Assembly: GCA_934667475.1 (NCBI GenBank)
Contig: CAKUMB010000013.1
Coordinates: 1-57,740 of the forward strand
Length of the DNA: 57,740 bases
Source: an uncultured Muribaculaceae bacterium
Lineage (GTDB): Bacteria; Bacteroidota; Bacteroidia; Bacteroidales; Muribaculaceae
Direction of reading: 5' to 3'
Positions 1 to 8,536 of this stretch are shown here, piece after piece. Position 1 is the first letter of the stretch. Each line of letters opens with the position of its first letter. A model generated the notes under the pieces. It had not been told where the DNA came from and searched no databases. It was given only the letters and a program-made list of their open reading frames with translations. The position numbers and the translations under genes are program-made.

Positions 1-71
1 GCCGTTCTTCATAATTGTGGCGTCTATACATAATGCACCCCAAAAGTTTTGTGTCTAACTTTTGGGGTGCA
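1..71. mobile_element. Partial insertion-sequence end (possibly IS3 family)
   Basis: Positions 34-71 form a perfect 15-bp inverted repeat, TGCACCCCAAAAGTT, with an 8-base spacer. From 71 leftward the minus strand reads TGCACCCCAAAAGTTAGACA, which resembles the terminal repeats of Bacteroidetes IS3-family elements as I remember them. On the minus strand an ATG near 31 opens a frame (MYRRHNYEER) that runs off the window edge and could be the start of a transposase. The element would lie outside the window and end just 5' of the membrane-protein gene. Family assignment is from memory of terminal sequences only; a simple terminator-like hairpin is the alternative. Confidence 0.4.
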
Positions 72-78
72 GTTCACT

Positions 79-698
79 ATGAATCTTTGGGGTAATATTA
101 TTAAACTTTTAATATATGGTTTTTTGTCATTATTAGAATTAAATAATGGTTCAAAGTCTGTTATCATTGTAAATATAATAACATTCATATGTGCCCCCGT
201 TTTATATTCTATTTACTGTTATAATAATTCAATAAATGTAGAAGAACGGATAAATGATATTTTGACAACAATAAGTATTTTTTTAGCAATCGCCTTAGGT
301 GTGATTTTTATAGTCCCAGATAAATTGACAAATAAAATTGAGCAAATAACATCCGAAAACGAATCCGACGTTGTATATAAAAAAAATTTAAGGCTTTCTG
401 TAAACTTTTCATTAAAAGATTAACCTTTCTTTTATTAATTAGCGTATTTATTATTATCATTTCTATTTGTATTCCAGGACTACCAGCTTATATACAAAAA
501 TATATTTCGTCAAGTATAATGGGATTATTTATATTATCAATCCTTTCAATTTTAAAATTGATTGTTGATATTTATAAATTTCTTATTGAAAATATGAAAT
601 AGATATTTAATAATAGGCTGATTCTTAAAAGAATTAATATCATAGATTCTGTTTCAAAGAATGTATCTGTGCTAAAAAAAGAACTATCCAAATTATGA
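79..698 (+). pseudogene. Multi-pass membrane protein gene, frameshifted and interrupted by TAG
   Basis: I do not recognise the family. The first part (ATG at 79) encodes two hydrophobic segments and stops at 421-423. The -1 frame, entered at an A8 run (379-386), continues with two more membrane helices (TFLLLISVFIIIISICIPG and a later one) to a TAG at 600-602. Beyond that TAG the same frame stays open to a TGA at 696-698. That TGA overlaps the ATG of the next gene as ATGA, so the original gene very probably ended there and was co-translated with the DUF2971 gene. It would make a protein of about 205 residues with four helices and a basic helical tail. The two lesions suggest decay, or frameshifting at A8 plus TAG readthrough. 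An IS end lies just upstream, so the 5' end may also be truncated. Composition is far more A/T-rich than the backbone. Confidence 0.55.
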
Positions 699-1774
699 CT
701 GGTTCTATTAAGTTCGTAATTTTAGATGACCTAAACTTAAACTTCAAACATATGGATATGGAAAATTATAAACAATATACGTTATCTGATATTTTTGAGA
801 ATATAATTCAAGCTGATAATTTCTATAAGTCAGGGAAATATTGGAATGCATATAAAATTATTTCAGAATTTTCTCCAACTTTTGATGTGTTTGCCCAAAT
901 TAACTTAACAAGCCCAAATTTTGGGCTAAATGAATACAAAGCTTTTTATCTGCTGGCAGGAAATATCTGTGCTGAACTTGGAAAAAATGAAGAAGCATTA
1001 TCTTATTATAAAAAACATCAATTTTTTAATCTTCAGCTCAGCCACGATTTTAGTAACGAGAAGAATGTTTCACTATTTCAATTTCGCAATACACGAACAT
1101 ATACACTTAACAATCTTAAGAATAACGAAATTACTCTTGTTGACCCTCGGATTCAAAATGATATAGTTGATAGTCCTATTTTTTCGTGGCTTGACTCTCT
1201 ATCTTTCCATAGTCATCAGCATCTAAAGCATCTTGAAGTTTATAAGGCTTCTTACAATTACATTAGAGCCACATCTTTTTGCATTGATTCTGCCGATGGT
1301 AAAGCTGTAGAGAATACGTTAATGTGGGCACACTATGCAAATTGTCACAAAGGTATTTGTGTTGAATATAGCCTTAATGATAAAGATTTTTCATCAAACT
1401 CGTTATCTTATGCTACGGTTATGCGCCTTATGCATATTAAATATGTCAACCCTCGAAAGAAAGAAGATATTTTAGATTTTACAAATGAGAATATCGAATT
1501 TAATTTTAGATCCGCTCTTGCAACTAAATCTATTGACTGGCAATACGAACACGAAGTTAGACTAATAGCATATACGCCTACAGAAGAATCAAAATATGTA
1601 CAATGCTCTCTTGAAACACCTAATCCAATAAAAGCAATTTATTTCGGAGTTAAATGCACTACTCAACGAAAAAATGCTGTTAGAAAGATTTTTGAAAACC
1701 GACCAGAGGTTAAATTTTTCCAAATGCAAATTAATCCTAAGAATATACATCGTTTGGATTATATTCCTTGTTAG
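695..1774 (+). CDS. DUF2971 family protein with helical N-terminus
   Basis: The C-terminal two thirds match DUF2971 as I know it: the core MWAHYANCHKGICVEYS (near residues 210-226) and WQYEHEVRLIAY (near 284-295), then a strand-rich end. DUF2971 proteins are of unknown biochemical function and are common in accessory and defence-like islands. Residues about 60-115 look like TPR-type helices (YKAFYLLAGNICAELGKNEE). The start at 695 is favoured because its ATG overlaps the stop of the preceding membrane-protein frame as ATGA; ATGs at 752 and 758 are alternatives. The gene ends at TAG and is very A/T-rich, consistent with horizontal acquisition. A role with the membrane protein, for example in phage defence, is inference only. 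Confidence 0.7.
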   Translation: MTGSIKFVILDDLNLNFKHMDMENYKQYTLSDIFENIIQADNFYKSGKYWNAYKIISEFSPTFDVFAQINLTSPNFGLNEYKAFYLLAGNICAELGKNEEALSYYKKHQFFNLQLSHDFSNEKNVSLFQFRNTRTYTLNNLKNNEITLVDPRIQNDIVDSPIFSWLDSLSFHSHQHLKHLEVYKASYNYIRATSFCIDSADGKAVENTLMWAHYANCHKGICVEYSLNDKDFSSNSLSYATVMRLMHIKYVNPRKKEDILDFTNENIEFNFRSALATKSIDWQYEHEVRLIAYTPTEESKYVQCSLETPNPIKAIYFGVKCTTQRKNAVRKIFENRPEVKFFQMQINPKNIHRLDYIPC

Positions 1775-2090
1775 ATTATATCTGTTTTATCATTACCACT
1801 ATCTTTTTTCGTTTTTATTTGTTCCTATACCATTCGTATATATTGGATACCGCTGTGGTTGTGCATCTTTCTTGGAAGGCTTAGTTGCTTGGTGTGTGGC
1901 GTTTACAAAGCAGTGGCTTTTGGGTTTGGGCTTCTTTTTTGGGGGGCTTAGGGCGGTAGATGATGTTCGCTGTCGGAATGGACTTCCATTTACTGGGGGT
2001 GGTTGGTCGTTTGCGTCGTTTTAGGGGTTCATTGCCAGCGAGAGATATGGGTCATTTTTGGGCTCGTTAGACAATGCTCGTGCCGAGCAT
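1775..2090. other. Gene-free spacer spanning a composition boundary
   Basis: I see no convincing gene here. Short open stretches exist on the plus strand but have no family-like sequence. Composition changes from about one quarter G+C to roughly half near 1830, which probably marks the right edge of the A/T-rich island. Confidence 0.5.
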
Positions 2091-2097
2091 ACAAATA

Positions 2098-2129
2098 AAA
2101 AGGCAAGACTCTAAAGAATCTTGCCTTTT
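2098..2129 (-). terminator. Terminator of tRNA-Glu
   Basis: An 11-bp perfect stem, AAAAGGCAAGA / TCTTGCCTTTT, with a 10-base loop lies immediately 3' of the tRNA. On the minus strand it is followed by a U-rich tract. Confidence 0.8.
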
Positions 2130-2130
2130 G

Positions 2131-2203
2131 TAGTGAAACAGGGACTCGAACCCTGGTCTCCACCGTGAGAGGGTGGCGTGCTAGACCACTACACTATATC
2201 ACC
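2131..2203 (-). tRNA. tRNA-Glu (anticodon CTC)
   Basis: Read on the minus strand, the acceptor strands are GGTGATA and TTTCACT with discriminator A. The D stem is GTGT/GCAC, the anticodon stem CCACC/GGTGG with loop CTCTCAC, and the T stem CAGGG/CCCTG with loop TTCGAGT. The loop places CTC at positions 34-36, so it decodes GAG. The CCA end is not encoded. A promoter and a terminator flank it, so it is a single-gene unit. Confidence 0.93.
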
Positions 2204-2243
2204 ATTTTTTAAGTTTTGCACTCGTTGTTTCCCGATTGCATTG

Positions 2244-2274
2244 CAAAGGTACGACAAATTTCTTAGTCTGCAAA
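2244..2274 (-). promoter_or_regulatory. Bacteroidetes-type promoter of tRNA-Glu
   Basis: On the minus strand, TTTG (2271-2274) and TACCTTTG (2244-2251) are separated by 19 bases, matching the Bacteroidetes -33/-7 arrangement. It lies about 40 bases upstream of the tRNA. Confidence 0.75.
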
Positions 2275-2365
2275 CTTTTCGCGAAGTTTTTTTCTAAAAA
2301 AGTCGTTTTTTGCACTTTTGAGACGAAAAAACAGTTTTTTAGCCACTGCAATAAAGTAATTCACC

Positions 2366-2848
2366 TTGTCACGCCTGAATGAGCAAAGACAAGGCTTAAC
2401 TGCGTGCGGGCTTGAGCAAGTGGGCAATGCCGCCTATGGAATGACTTTGATGATTGTACTTAAGCATGAGTCTGCCACGGGAGTGCTTGAACTGTCGACA
2501 GCGTATAGTTGGGCCACTGCCACTGAGCAAATGACCATAAACACCCGCGAAGGGACGTATGAAAAGAGCCAGATGGAGCGCCTTGACTTCTGTCCGAAGA
2601 GGGGATCGCTGTGCGGTGTGCCACTTGAAAAGGTACTGCATAGGCGGCAAGCGACTATTAGCCTGCTGGCCCGCAACAACTTTGCTACCATCCGGGCAAA
2701 CAACCAAATATATACACAGGGATTTTACGGTGAGATAAAGGCTTTCACCGATGCAGTGGAGGGCCGCAATGCCAACATCAGTTCTTCGCTGGAGTCGCTT
2801 GTACCCACCTATGAGCTTTTGGAGTGCATAAGGCGAAAAATAGGATAG
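2366..2848 (+). pseudogene. C-terminal remnant of a Gfo/Idh/MocA-family oxidoreductase
   Basis: The open frame lacks the N-terminal NAD(P)-binding Rossmann domain, and I see no credible start codon. What remains resembles the substrate-binding half of Gfo/Idh/MocA oxidoreductases: a strand region GVLELSTAYSWATATEQ, then the typical tail FYGEIKAFTDAVEGRNA and SLVPTYELLECIRR. A normal family member has about 330-380 residues; this has at most 160. It begins just past the tRNA-Glu promoter, so its 5' part was probably lost in a rearrangement next to the tRNA. It could instead be a short translated fragment without function. Confidence 0.55.
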
Positions 2849-2877
2849 GGGGGGGCGGGAAAAGGAAAGTACTGCCG

Positions 2878-4758
2878 CTATGCGTCTTTTTCGCTCAGTT
2901 CAAGCCAGCGCAGTTCCTTTTCGTCAATCAAGTCTTTAAGCTCGGTGTAGCGGCGCGACTTCTCTTCGATGCCATCTATCTGCTCACCAGAGGCAAACAG
3001 GGCATCGAGCTGCTTCTTTTCAGCCGTGAGCTGCTCAAGCTCGGTGGTGAGTTGTTCGAATTCGCGCTTCTCTTTGAAGGTTAACTTATTGGCACTGCTA
3101 CGTGCCACGATGTGGCGCTTCTTGGCATCGGCCTGTGCAGCGCCAACCTTGGCTGCCGAAGCGTCTTGCTTGTCGTGCGCCTCCTTCCATGCTCGGTATT
3201 CGCTGTAGTTGCCCGGAAAGTCTTTAATCACGCCCTGGCCTTGGAACACAAAAGTGTGATCCACTGTGCGGTCCATGAAAAAGCGGTCGTGGCTCACCAC
3301 TATCACGCAGCCGTTGAATTTGCTTAAATAGTCCTCAAGCACCTCAAGCGTGGGGATGTCGAGGTCGTTGGTGGGCTCGTCGAGTATCAGGAAGTTGGGC
3401 TTGTGAATCAGCACCGAGGCCAAATAGAGGCGCCGCTTCTCGCCGCCACTCAGTTTGGCTATGAGTTTTTGCTGGTCGCTGGGGCTGAACAGAAACAACT
3501 GCAAAAACTGCGATGCCGAGTAATGGGTCTTCTCGTCGAAATAAATGTGTTCGGCAATGTCGCGAATGGCGTCAATCACCTTTTTGCCCTCGTCAAACTT
3601 CTTGCCCTCCTGGCTGTAGTAGCCGAATTTCACCGTTTCTCCGATTTCAAACTCTCCGCTGTCGGGCTGCACCTGGCTAAGCAGCAGTTTGATGAACGTG
3701 GACTTTCCCACGCCGTTGTCGCCCACAATGCCAAGTTTCTCGTAGCGGGCAAAGGTGTAGTTGAAGTCGTTAAGAATTATCTTGTCGCCCCACCGCTTGC
3801 ACACGTGGTGGGCGGTGAATATTTTGTTGCCAATGTATGCCGAGCGCACATTCAGCTCCACATTGCGGTCTTCGGCATGACCTTGGGCGCGGTCGCGCAG
3901 GTCATAGAAGGCATCGATGCGATATTGGGCCTTGTGGGCACGCGCCTGCGGCTGACGCCGCATCCAGTCGAGCTCGGTGCGCAGCAGATTGCGCGCGCGG
4001 GCCACCTCGGCATTTTGTGCCTCGATGCGCTCGGCCCGCTTCTCAAGATAGTAGTTATAGTTGCCGTTGTAGCTATATGCGCTCTGGCGGTCGATTTCAA
4101 TTATGCGCGAGCAAATTTTGTCGAGAAAGTAGCGGTCATGCGTCACCATCAGCAGGGTGGTGCGGCTGCGCGTCAGGTAGCCCTCAAGCCACTCAATCAT
4201 GTCGATGTCGAGGTGGTTGGTGGGCTCGTCGAGAATCAGCATTTGCGGCTCGCTGAGCAGAATTTTGGCCAGGGCCACACGCTTCAGCTGCCCGCCGCTC
4301 AACTGATCGATGGGTTGCTCGAGGTCGGTGATTTTCAGCTGGCCCAGCACCTGCTTAAACCGGTCTTCATAGTCCCATGCCGCGGCGTTGTCCATCTCCT
4401 GTATGGCAGCAGTCATGGCATCGGTGTTGCCGCCAGCCAGAGCATGCTCGTAGTGGCGTATGGCCTGCGACTGCTTGTCGGCTCCCTCAAGGCAAGTGTC
4501 GATCACCGTGGCCGATGAGTTGAACGACGGCATCTGCCGCAAATAGCCCACACTGACGCCATTGCGAAAAATCACACTGCCGCTATCGTAGCCTTCGTCG
4601 CCGGCTATAATATTAAGCAAAGTGGACTTGCCTGTGCCATTTTTGGCTATTAGGCCCACCTTGTCGCCCTCGTCAAGGCCGAAAGTGATGCCGCTGAACA
4701 GGACGTCGGCTCCAAACGATTTGGTGAGATTCTCAACTTGCAGATAACTGTTGCCCAT
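2878..4758 (-). CDS. uup: ABC-F ATPase, Uup-like
   Basis: This soluble ABC-F protein of 626 residues has two ABC ATPase cassettes and no membrane domain. Walker A motifs are AKNGTGKST (near residue 40) and GDNGVGKST (near 345). Signatures are LSGGQLKR and LSGGEKRR, and both Walker B regions read LILDEPTN. A charged linker follows the first cassette. The C-terminal 90 residues form the coiled-coil, Lys/Glu-rich tail typical of Uup rather than EttA. ABC-F proteins act on the ribosome or in DNA-linked functions; Uup is tied to ribosome assembly and precise transposon excision in E. coli. It is a single-gene unit with its own -7 box upstream and does not look like an antibiotic-resistance ABC-F, though sequence alone cannot exclude that. 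Confidence 0.85.
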   Translation of the reverse strand: MGNSYLQVENLTKSFGADVLFSGITFGLDEGDKVGLIAKNGTGKSTLLNIIAGDEGYDSGSVIFRNGVSVGYLRQMPSFNSSATVIDTCLEGADKQSQAIRHYEHALAGGNTDAMTAAIQEMDNAAAWDYEDRFKQVLGQLKITDLEQPIDQLSGGQLKRVALAKILLSEPQMLILDEPTNHLDIDMIEWLEGYLTRSRTTLLMVTHDRYFLDKICSRIIEIDRQSAYSYNGNYNYYLEKRAERIEAQNAEVARARNLLRTELDWMRRQPQARAHKAQYRIDAFYDLRDRAQGHAEDRNVELNVRSAYIGNKIFTAHHVCKRWGDKIILNDFNYTFARYEKLGIVGDNGVGKSTFIKLLLSQVQPDSGEFEIGETVKFGYYSQEGKKFDEGKKVIDAIRDIAEHIYFDEKTHYSASQFLQLFLFSPSDQQKLIAKLSGGEKRRLYLASVLIHKPNFLILDEPTNDLDIPTLEVLEDYLSKFNGCVIVVSHDRFFMDRTVDHTFVFQGQGVIKDFPGNYSEYRAWKEAHDKQDASAAKVGAAQADAKKRHIVARSSANKLTFKEKREFEQLTTELEQLTAEKKQLDALFASGEQIDGIEEKSRRYTELKDLIDEKELRWLELSEKDA

Positions 4759-4804
4759 TTTTTTATTTGAATGTTTTTATATGCTGAATTTCCGTTTTGC
4801 CCTG

Positions 4805-4812
4805 CAAAGTTA
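4805..4812 (-). promoter_or_regulatory. -7 box upstream of the ABC-F gene
   Basis: TAACTTTG on the minus strand lies about 47 bases upstream of the ATG, followed by an A/T-rich leader. I see no well-spaced -33 TTTG. Confidence 0.6.
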
Positions 4813-4848
4813 CAAAAATATCACAAACGCACAGTCATCAGCATGCGT

Positions 4849-4884
4849 CAAGGCCCCCGACAACATCTTTTGCCAGGGGCCTTG
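4849..4884 (-). terminator. Hairpin downstream of wecB
   Basis: CAAGGCCCC / GGGGCCTTG form a 9-bp perfect stem with an 18-base loop just after the wecB stop codon. The U-tract is weak, so this may be an imperfect terminator. Confidence 0.55.
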
Positions 4885-4912
4885 ATTGAACTATTATTGA
4901 GATGTCTTTTTA

Positions 4913-6043
4913 TTAGCTCTTAAGAGCCTCAATTATGCGCTCGCAAGCCTTGCCGTCGCCATAGGGGTTGATGGTCTCCGACATTTTGCGGTATAGGTCG
5001 GCATTGTTGAGCAGTTCCGACACATTGCTCACTATGGCATTGGCATCGGTGCCAACGAGTTTCACCGTGCCTGCGTCAACAGCTTCGGGGCGCTCGGTGG
5101 TGTTGCGCATCACCAGCACCGGTTTACCCAGCGACGGGGCTTCCTCCTGCACACCGCCACTGTCGGTGAGCAGCAACATTGAGTGCTTCATTGCATAAAT
5201 GAAGGGCAGATAGTCGAGTGGGGGAATGAGGTGCACATTGTCGAGCTCCGACAGTAGGCTGTATACGGGCTTCTGCACATTGGGGTTGAGGTGAACGGGA
5301 TACACAATGTCGATGTCGGGGTATTTCGCCGACAGCTCTTTGATGGCCTTGCAAATGTGTAGGAATCCGTCGCCAAAATTCTCGCGACGGTGGCCTGTGA
5401 CCAGAATATAGTTGCGCTTGCCCACCTCATAGCCTTTGCTTGCCAGCTCTTGCCTGATGTGCTCTTCCACGCCAGGCTTGGTCTTGATGATGTCAACGGC
5501 CATAAGCAGGGCATCGATCACGGTGTTGCCGGTCACGAATATCTTTTTGTCGTCGATAGCCTCCTGCAGCAGGTTTTGGTGTGAGCGCTCGGTGGGGGCG
5601 AAGTAATAGTCGCAAATGCGGTCGGTGACCTGGCGGTTCATTTCCTCGGGCCACGGCGAAAGCATGTTGTAGGTGCGCAGTCCGGCTTCAACGTGGCCAA
5701 TGGGTATTTGCTGGTAGAAGGCAGCAATCGAAGCCGCCATCGAGGTGGTGGTGTCGCCGTGCACCAGCACCACATCGGGCTTGAAGTCCTTGAGCACATC
5801 GCGCAGGCCCAGCAGCACCTTGGTGGTGATGTCGTAGAGGTCTTGGTTGGGGGCCATTATGTTGAGGTCGTAATCGGGTTTGATGTCAAACACCTCAAGC
5901 ACTTGGTCGAGCATCTGGCGGTGTTGCGCTGTGACACACACTTTGGTGTCAAACTCATCGGCATTCGCTTGCAGTTTCTTCACTAGCGGGGCCATTTTTA
6001 TGGCTTCGGGGCGTGTGCCAAACACAAGGAGTATCTTTTTCAT
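4913..6043 (-). CDS. wecB: UDP-N-acetylglucosamine 2-epimerase (non-hydrolysing)
   Basis: The enzyme interconverts UDP-GlcNAc and UDP-ManNAc, supplying ManNAc units for surface polysaccharides, in the cytoplasm. At 376 residues it has the family length. It begins with FGTRPEAIKMAPLVKKL, contains GHVEAGLRT and the ligand motif TGHRRENFG, and ends with DSGGVQEEAPSLGKPVLVMR followed by TERPEAVDAG. All are hallmarks of the GT-B-fold epimerase. It is a lone gene here, not inside a capsule cluster, and is separated from divergent tsaB by a 275-bp intergenic region. Confidence 0.95.
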   Translation of the reverse strand: MKKILLVFGTRPEAIKMAPLVKKLQANADEFDTKVCVTAQHRQMLDQVLEVFDIKPDYDLNIMAPNQDLYDITTKVLLGLRDVLKDFKPDVVLVHGDTTTSMAASIAAFYQQIPIGHVEAGLRTYNMLSPWPEEMNRQVTDRICDYYFAPTERSHQNLLQEAIDDKKIFVTGNTVIDALLMAVDIIKTKPGVEEHIRQELASKGYEVGKRNYILVTGHRRENFGDGFLHICKAIKELSAKYPDIDIVYPVHLNPNVQKPVYSLLSELDNVHLIPPLDYLPFIYAMKHSMLLLTDSGGVQEEAPSLGKPVLVMRNTTERPEAVDAGTVKLVGTDANAIVSNVSELLNNADLYRKMSETINPYGDGKACERIIEALKS

Positions 6044-6294
6044 ATATATTGCAAATGTTTGTTATGTTGTCGTCAATAAATTTTGCGGAGCGCGGACTGG
6101 CCGCCACAATTGAACTCCGATGTAAAATTAACTATAAATTCACTTGTGTGCAAGAATTGACGCAAAGATTGCCCACAAAGTTGGCGCAAAGCCACGCCAA
6201 GCGGCATTAACAGCGCCAATTTTGCAGCACAAAAAAGCTGCCACGATTTTATATAAAAAAAGGCCATAAGCAAAAATAAAAGAAAGATTTTTAG

Positions 6295-6302
6295 TAATTT
6301 TG
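6295..6302 (+). promoter_or_regulatory. -7 box for the tsaB operon
   Basis: TAATTTTG lies 23 bases upstream of the ATG at 6325. The nearby TTG at 6319 is therefore too close to the likely transcription start to be the preferred initiation codon. Confidence 0.55.
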
Positions 6303-6324
6303 TGCAACTATTGTTTATTTGGAA

Positions 6325-7017
6325 ATGGCATACATATTAAATATAGAGACTTCTACCGAGGTGTGCTCGGTGGCATTAACTCATGATGGCGAGGTGCTTG
6401 ACCATCATGAGAACTATGACGGCAAGACTCACGCCACACTGCTAAGCGCCTACATTCAAGACGAATTGAAGTATGTGCGCACACGCGAAATCAAGCTCGA
6501 CGCCGTGGCCGTGAGCATTGGCCCAGGGTCATACACCGGGCTGCGCATAGGCTTGTCGGAGGCAAAAGGACTTGCCTTCGGCCTTGGCGTGCCTCTGATA
6601 GGGGTGAACACGCTAAAACTGCTCACCACATCGGCCATGTTCAATGAGTTTTTTGACGACGAAGAGTTGTTTGTGCCCATGATTGACGCCCGCCGCATGG
6701 AGGTGTATACCGCGGTCTACAATTCTGCCCTCGACGATATTGTGCCACCACAGCCCAAAATAATCGACGCCGACTCGTTTGCCGACCTGCTTGCCGACCA
6801 CAAACTTGTGTTCTTTGGCAACGGATCGGACAAAGTGGCCGAGGTCATCAAGCACCCAAACGCCATGTTCCTGCCAGGCATAAAGCCCGTGGCCCTCGAC
6901 ATGATGGTGCTGTCGGAAATGGCTTTCCGCAAAAAGGACTTCATAGATGTGGCATATTCCACTCCACTCTACCTGAAGGAGTTCCAAGCCACACAACCCA
7001 AGCACAAGGTGCTTTAG
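6325..7017 (+). CDS. tsaB: tRNA threonylcarbamoyladenosine biosynthesis protein TsaB
   Basis: TsaB is the scaffold partner of TsaD in making the t6A37 modification of ANN-decoding tRNAs. The protein opens with MAYILNIETSTEVCSVAL, the ASKHA-fold phosphate-loop region. It carries the conserved SIGPGSYTGLRIGLSEAKGL (near residues 70-90) and PMIDARRMEVYTA (near 115). Length is normal at 230 residues. I chose the ATG at 6325 because MAYILNIET is the usual start in this family. It opens a co-directional cluster with DUF4290, rimM, two small genes and proS. Confidence 0.92.
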   Translation: MAYILNIETSTEVCSVALTHDGEVLDHHENYDGKTHATLLSAYIQDELKYVRTREIKLDAVAVSIGPGSYTGLRIGLSEAKGLAFGLGVPLIGVNTLKLLTTSAMFNEFFDDEELFVPMIDARRMEVYTAVYNSALDDIVPPQPKIIDADSFADLLADHKLVFFGNGSDKVAEVIKHPNAMFLPGIKPVALDMMVLSEMAFRKKDFIDVAYSTPLYLKEFQATQPKHKVL

Positions 7018-7042
7018 ACCAACTTAATTGAAGAATAAACTC

Positions 7043-7636
7043 ATGCTTAAATACAATTCACAGCTAAAAAAACTTGCGCTGCCCGAGTATGGCCGCAACA
7101 TTCAGCAGATGGTGGACTACTGCTGCACCATTGAGGACCGTGAAGAGCGCAACCGATGCGCCTACACCATTATCCAGACGATGGGCAACCTGTTTCCACA
7201 GCTGCGCGACGAGGCCGACTATAAGCACAAGCTTTGGGACCACTTGGCCATAATGAGCAACTTCAAGCTCGACATCGACTACCCATATGAGGTGGTGAAG
7301 GAGGAAAATCTTGAAACCCAACCCGAGCCAATTCCATATCACCTCGAGAACATAAAGTATCGCCACTACGGCAAAATCATTGAAAAAATGATAGCGCGCG
7401 CATGCGAGTATCCCGACGGAGATGAAAAAGACGCACTGGTGATGCTCATTGCCAATCACATGAAAAAGCTGATATTCCAAATCAGCAAAGAGGATGTGGA
7501 CGATGCAAAGATATTCAAAGACTTGGCACACTACTCCCACGGACAGATAAGGCTCGACCCTGCCACCCACTCGCTGCACGAGTTTAAAGAAGCACCAGCA
7601 GCTCAGCCTGCTGGCAAAAAGAAAAAGAAAAAATAA
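7043..7636 (+). CDS. DUF4290 domain protein
   Basis: This is a Bacteroidetes-restricted protein of unknown function, about 197 residues, beginning MLKYNSQLKKLALPEYGRNI. The conserved front half contains QMVDYC and EERNRCAYTIIQTMGNL, and the protein looks all-helical and soluble. The last residues are a Lys-rich tail (KKKKKK). DUF4290 genes commonly lie next to rimM or a murA-like gene in this order, which suggests a link to ribosome or cell-wall housekeeping. The ATG at 7043 fits better than the TTG at 7028. It follows tsaB by 25 bases, so it is probably in the same operon. Confidence 0.85.
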   Translation: MLKYNSQLKKLALPEYGRNIQQMVDYCCTIEDREERNRCAYTIIQTMGNLFPQLRDEADYKHKLWDHLAIMSNFKLDIDYPYEVVKEENLETQPEPIPYHLENIKYRHYGKIIEKMIARACEYPDGDEKDALVMLIANHMKKLIFQISKEDVDDAKIFKDLAHYSHGQIRLDPATHSLHEFKEAPAAQPAGKKKKKK

Positions 7637-7666
7637 GTACACCACACCCTGCACATTCATTCGATT

Positions 7667-8209
7667 ATGATCACACGCAGCCAAATAGTGGAAATGGGAC
7701 ACTACAACAAGCCTCACGGCGTGAATGGCGAACTGTCGGCAACGATGGATTGCGACCTCGACGTGATTAAGGGCTTTTCGTGCCTTATTTCGGAAATCGA
7801 CGGCATCTTCGTGCCTTTCTTCGTTGAGTCGCTGCGCCCGAAATCTTCCGAGACGGTGCTGCTGAAAATCGACGGCATTAACAATGAAACCGATGCAGCG
7901 CTGCTTGTCAACAAGCCAATATATGTGAAAAAGGAAGAGTATGAGCAGCTTAGCGACGAATATGACGACGATGCCATGCCACTCGACTTTTTCATCGGCT
8001 ACGCGGTGACCGACAACGGGAACAAGCTTGGCACAATAGTTGATGTCGACGAAGAGACCGACAACTGCCTGTTTGTGGTGAGGCGCACCGACGGCTTGGA
8101 GGTGATGATACCGGCCAGCGACGACTTGATCAACGACATCGACACCGACAAGCAAGTGATCGACATGAGCCTGCCGCAGGGTCTGATAGATGTGCAGACC
8201 ACTAACTAA
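7667..8209 (+). CDS. rimM: Ribosome maturation factor RimM
   Basis: RimM assists maturation of the 30S head near S19. The 180-residue protein has the N-terminal RimM barrel (EMGHYNKPHGVNGELSATMD, near residues 7-26) and a C-terminal PRC-barrel (DFFIGYAVTDNGNKLGTIVD, then VMIPASDDLINDID). Length is in the usual range of about 170-185. It lies 30 bases after the DUF4290 gene and 13 bases before the next gene, consistent with one transcript. Confidence 0.93.
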   Translation: MITRSQIVEMGHYNKPHGVNGELSATMDCDLDVIKGFSCLISEIDGIFVPFFVESLRPKSSETVLLKIDGINNETDAALLVNKPIYVKKEEYEQLSDEYDDDAMPLDFFIGYAVTDNGNKLGTIVDVDEETDNCLFVVRRTDGLEVMIPASDDLINDIDTDKQVIDMSLPQGLIDVQTTN

Positions 8210-8222
8210 CACATAATTAATT

Positions 8223-8513
8223 ATGGACGAAGAAAAGGAATTTGACGAAATAGACGCATTGCAATTCATTAGAAGCAATGTCGATGAGCAAGTGAGTAAA
8301 AAATATGACGACGACGATCTGCTGATTGTAATGGACATCATGTTTGAATTCGACGAGAAGTGTGGCGACAGCGACATCGACAACTACGATGAACAGGTGA
8401 TTAAGTATGTCATCGCCCAGCTGCACAAAGACCCTGAAAACAGGGTGGAAGATGCCGATGTGCCGCAAATCGTTACAGCTGAGCTCGACTACGAAGACTC
8501 GCTTGCAATGTAG
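8223..8513 (+). CDS. Small acidic Bacteroidales hypothetical protein
   Basis: I do not recognise a named family. The 96-residue product is strongly acidic, rich in Asp and Glu, and predicted soluble and mostly helical (DEQVSKKYDDDDLLIVMDIM; DNYDEQVIKYVIAQLHKD). No signal peptide or cysteine motif is seen. It sits between rimM and an OmpA-like gene with short spacers on the same strand, so it is probably co-transcribed with them. A start at 8223 is supported by position and by the lack of a better ATG. Confidence 0.7.
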   Translation: MDEEKEFDEIDALQFIRSNVDEQVSKKYDDDDLLIVMDIMFEFDEKCGDSDIDNYDEQVIKYVIAQLHKDPENRVEDADVPQIVTAELDYEDSLAM

Positions 8514-8536
8514 ATTGACGCACTCACTTAACCATA

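Noticed and set aside
1674..2024. Open frame rich in Phe, Trp and Gly after DUF2971
   Set aside because: It starts inside the DUF2971 gene, crosses the composition boundary and shows no family-like pattern; probably chance.
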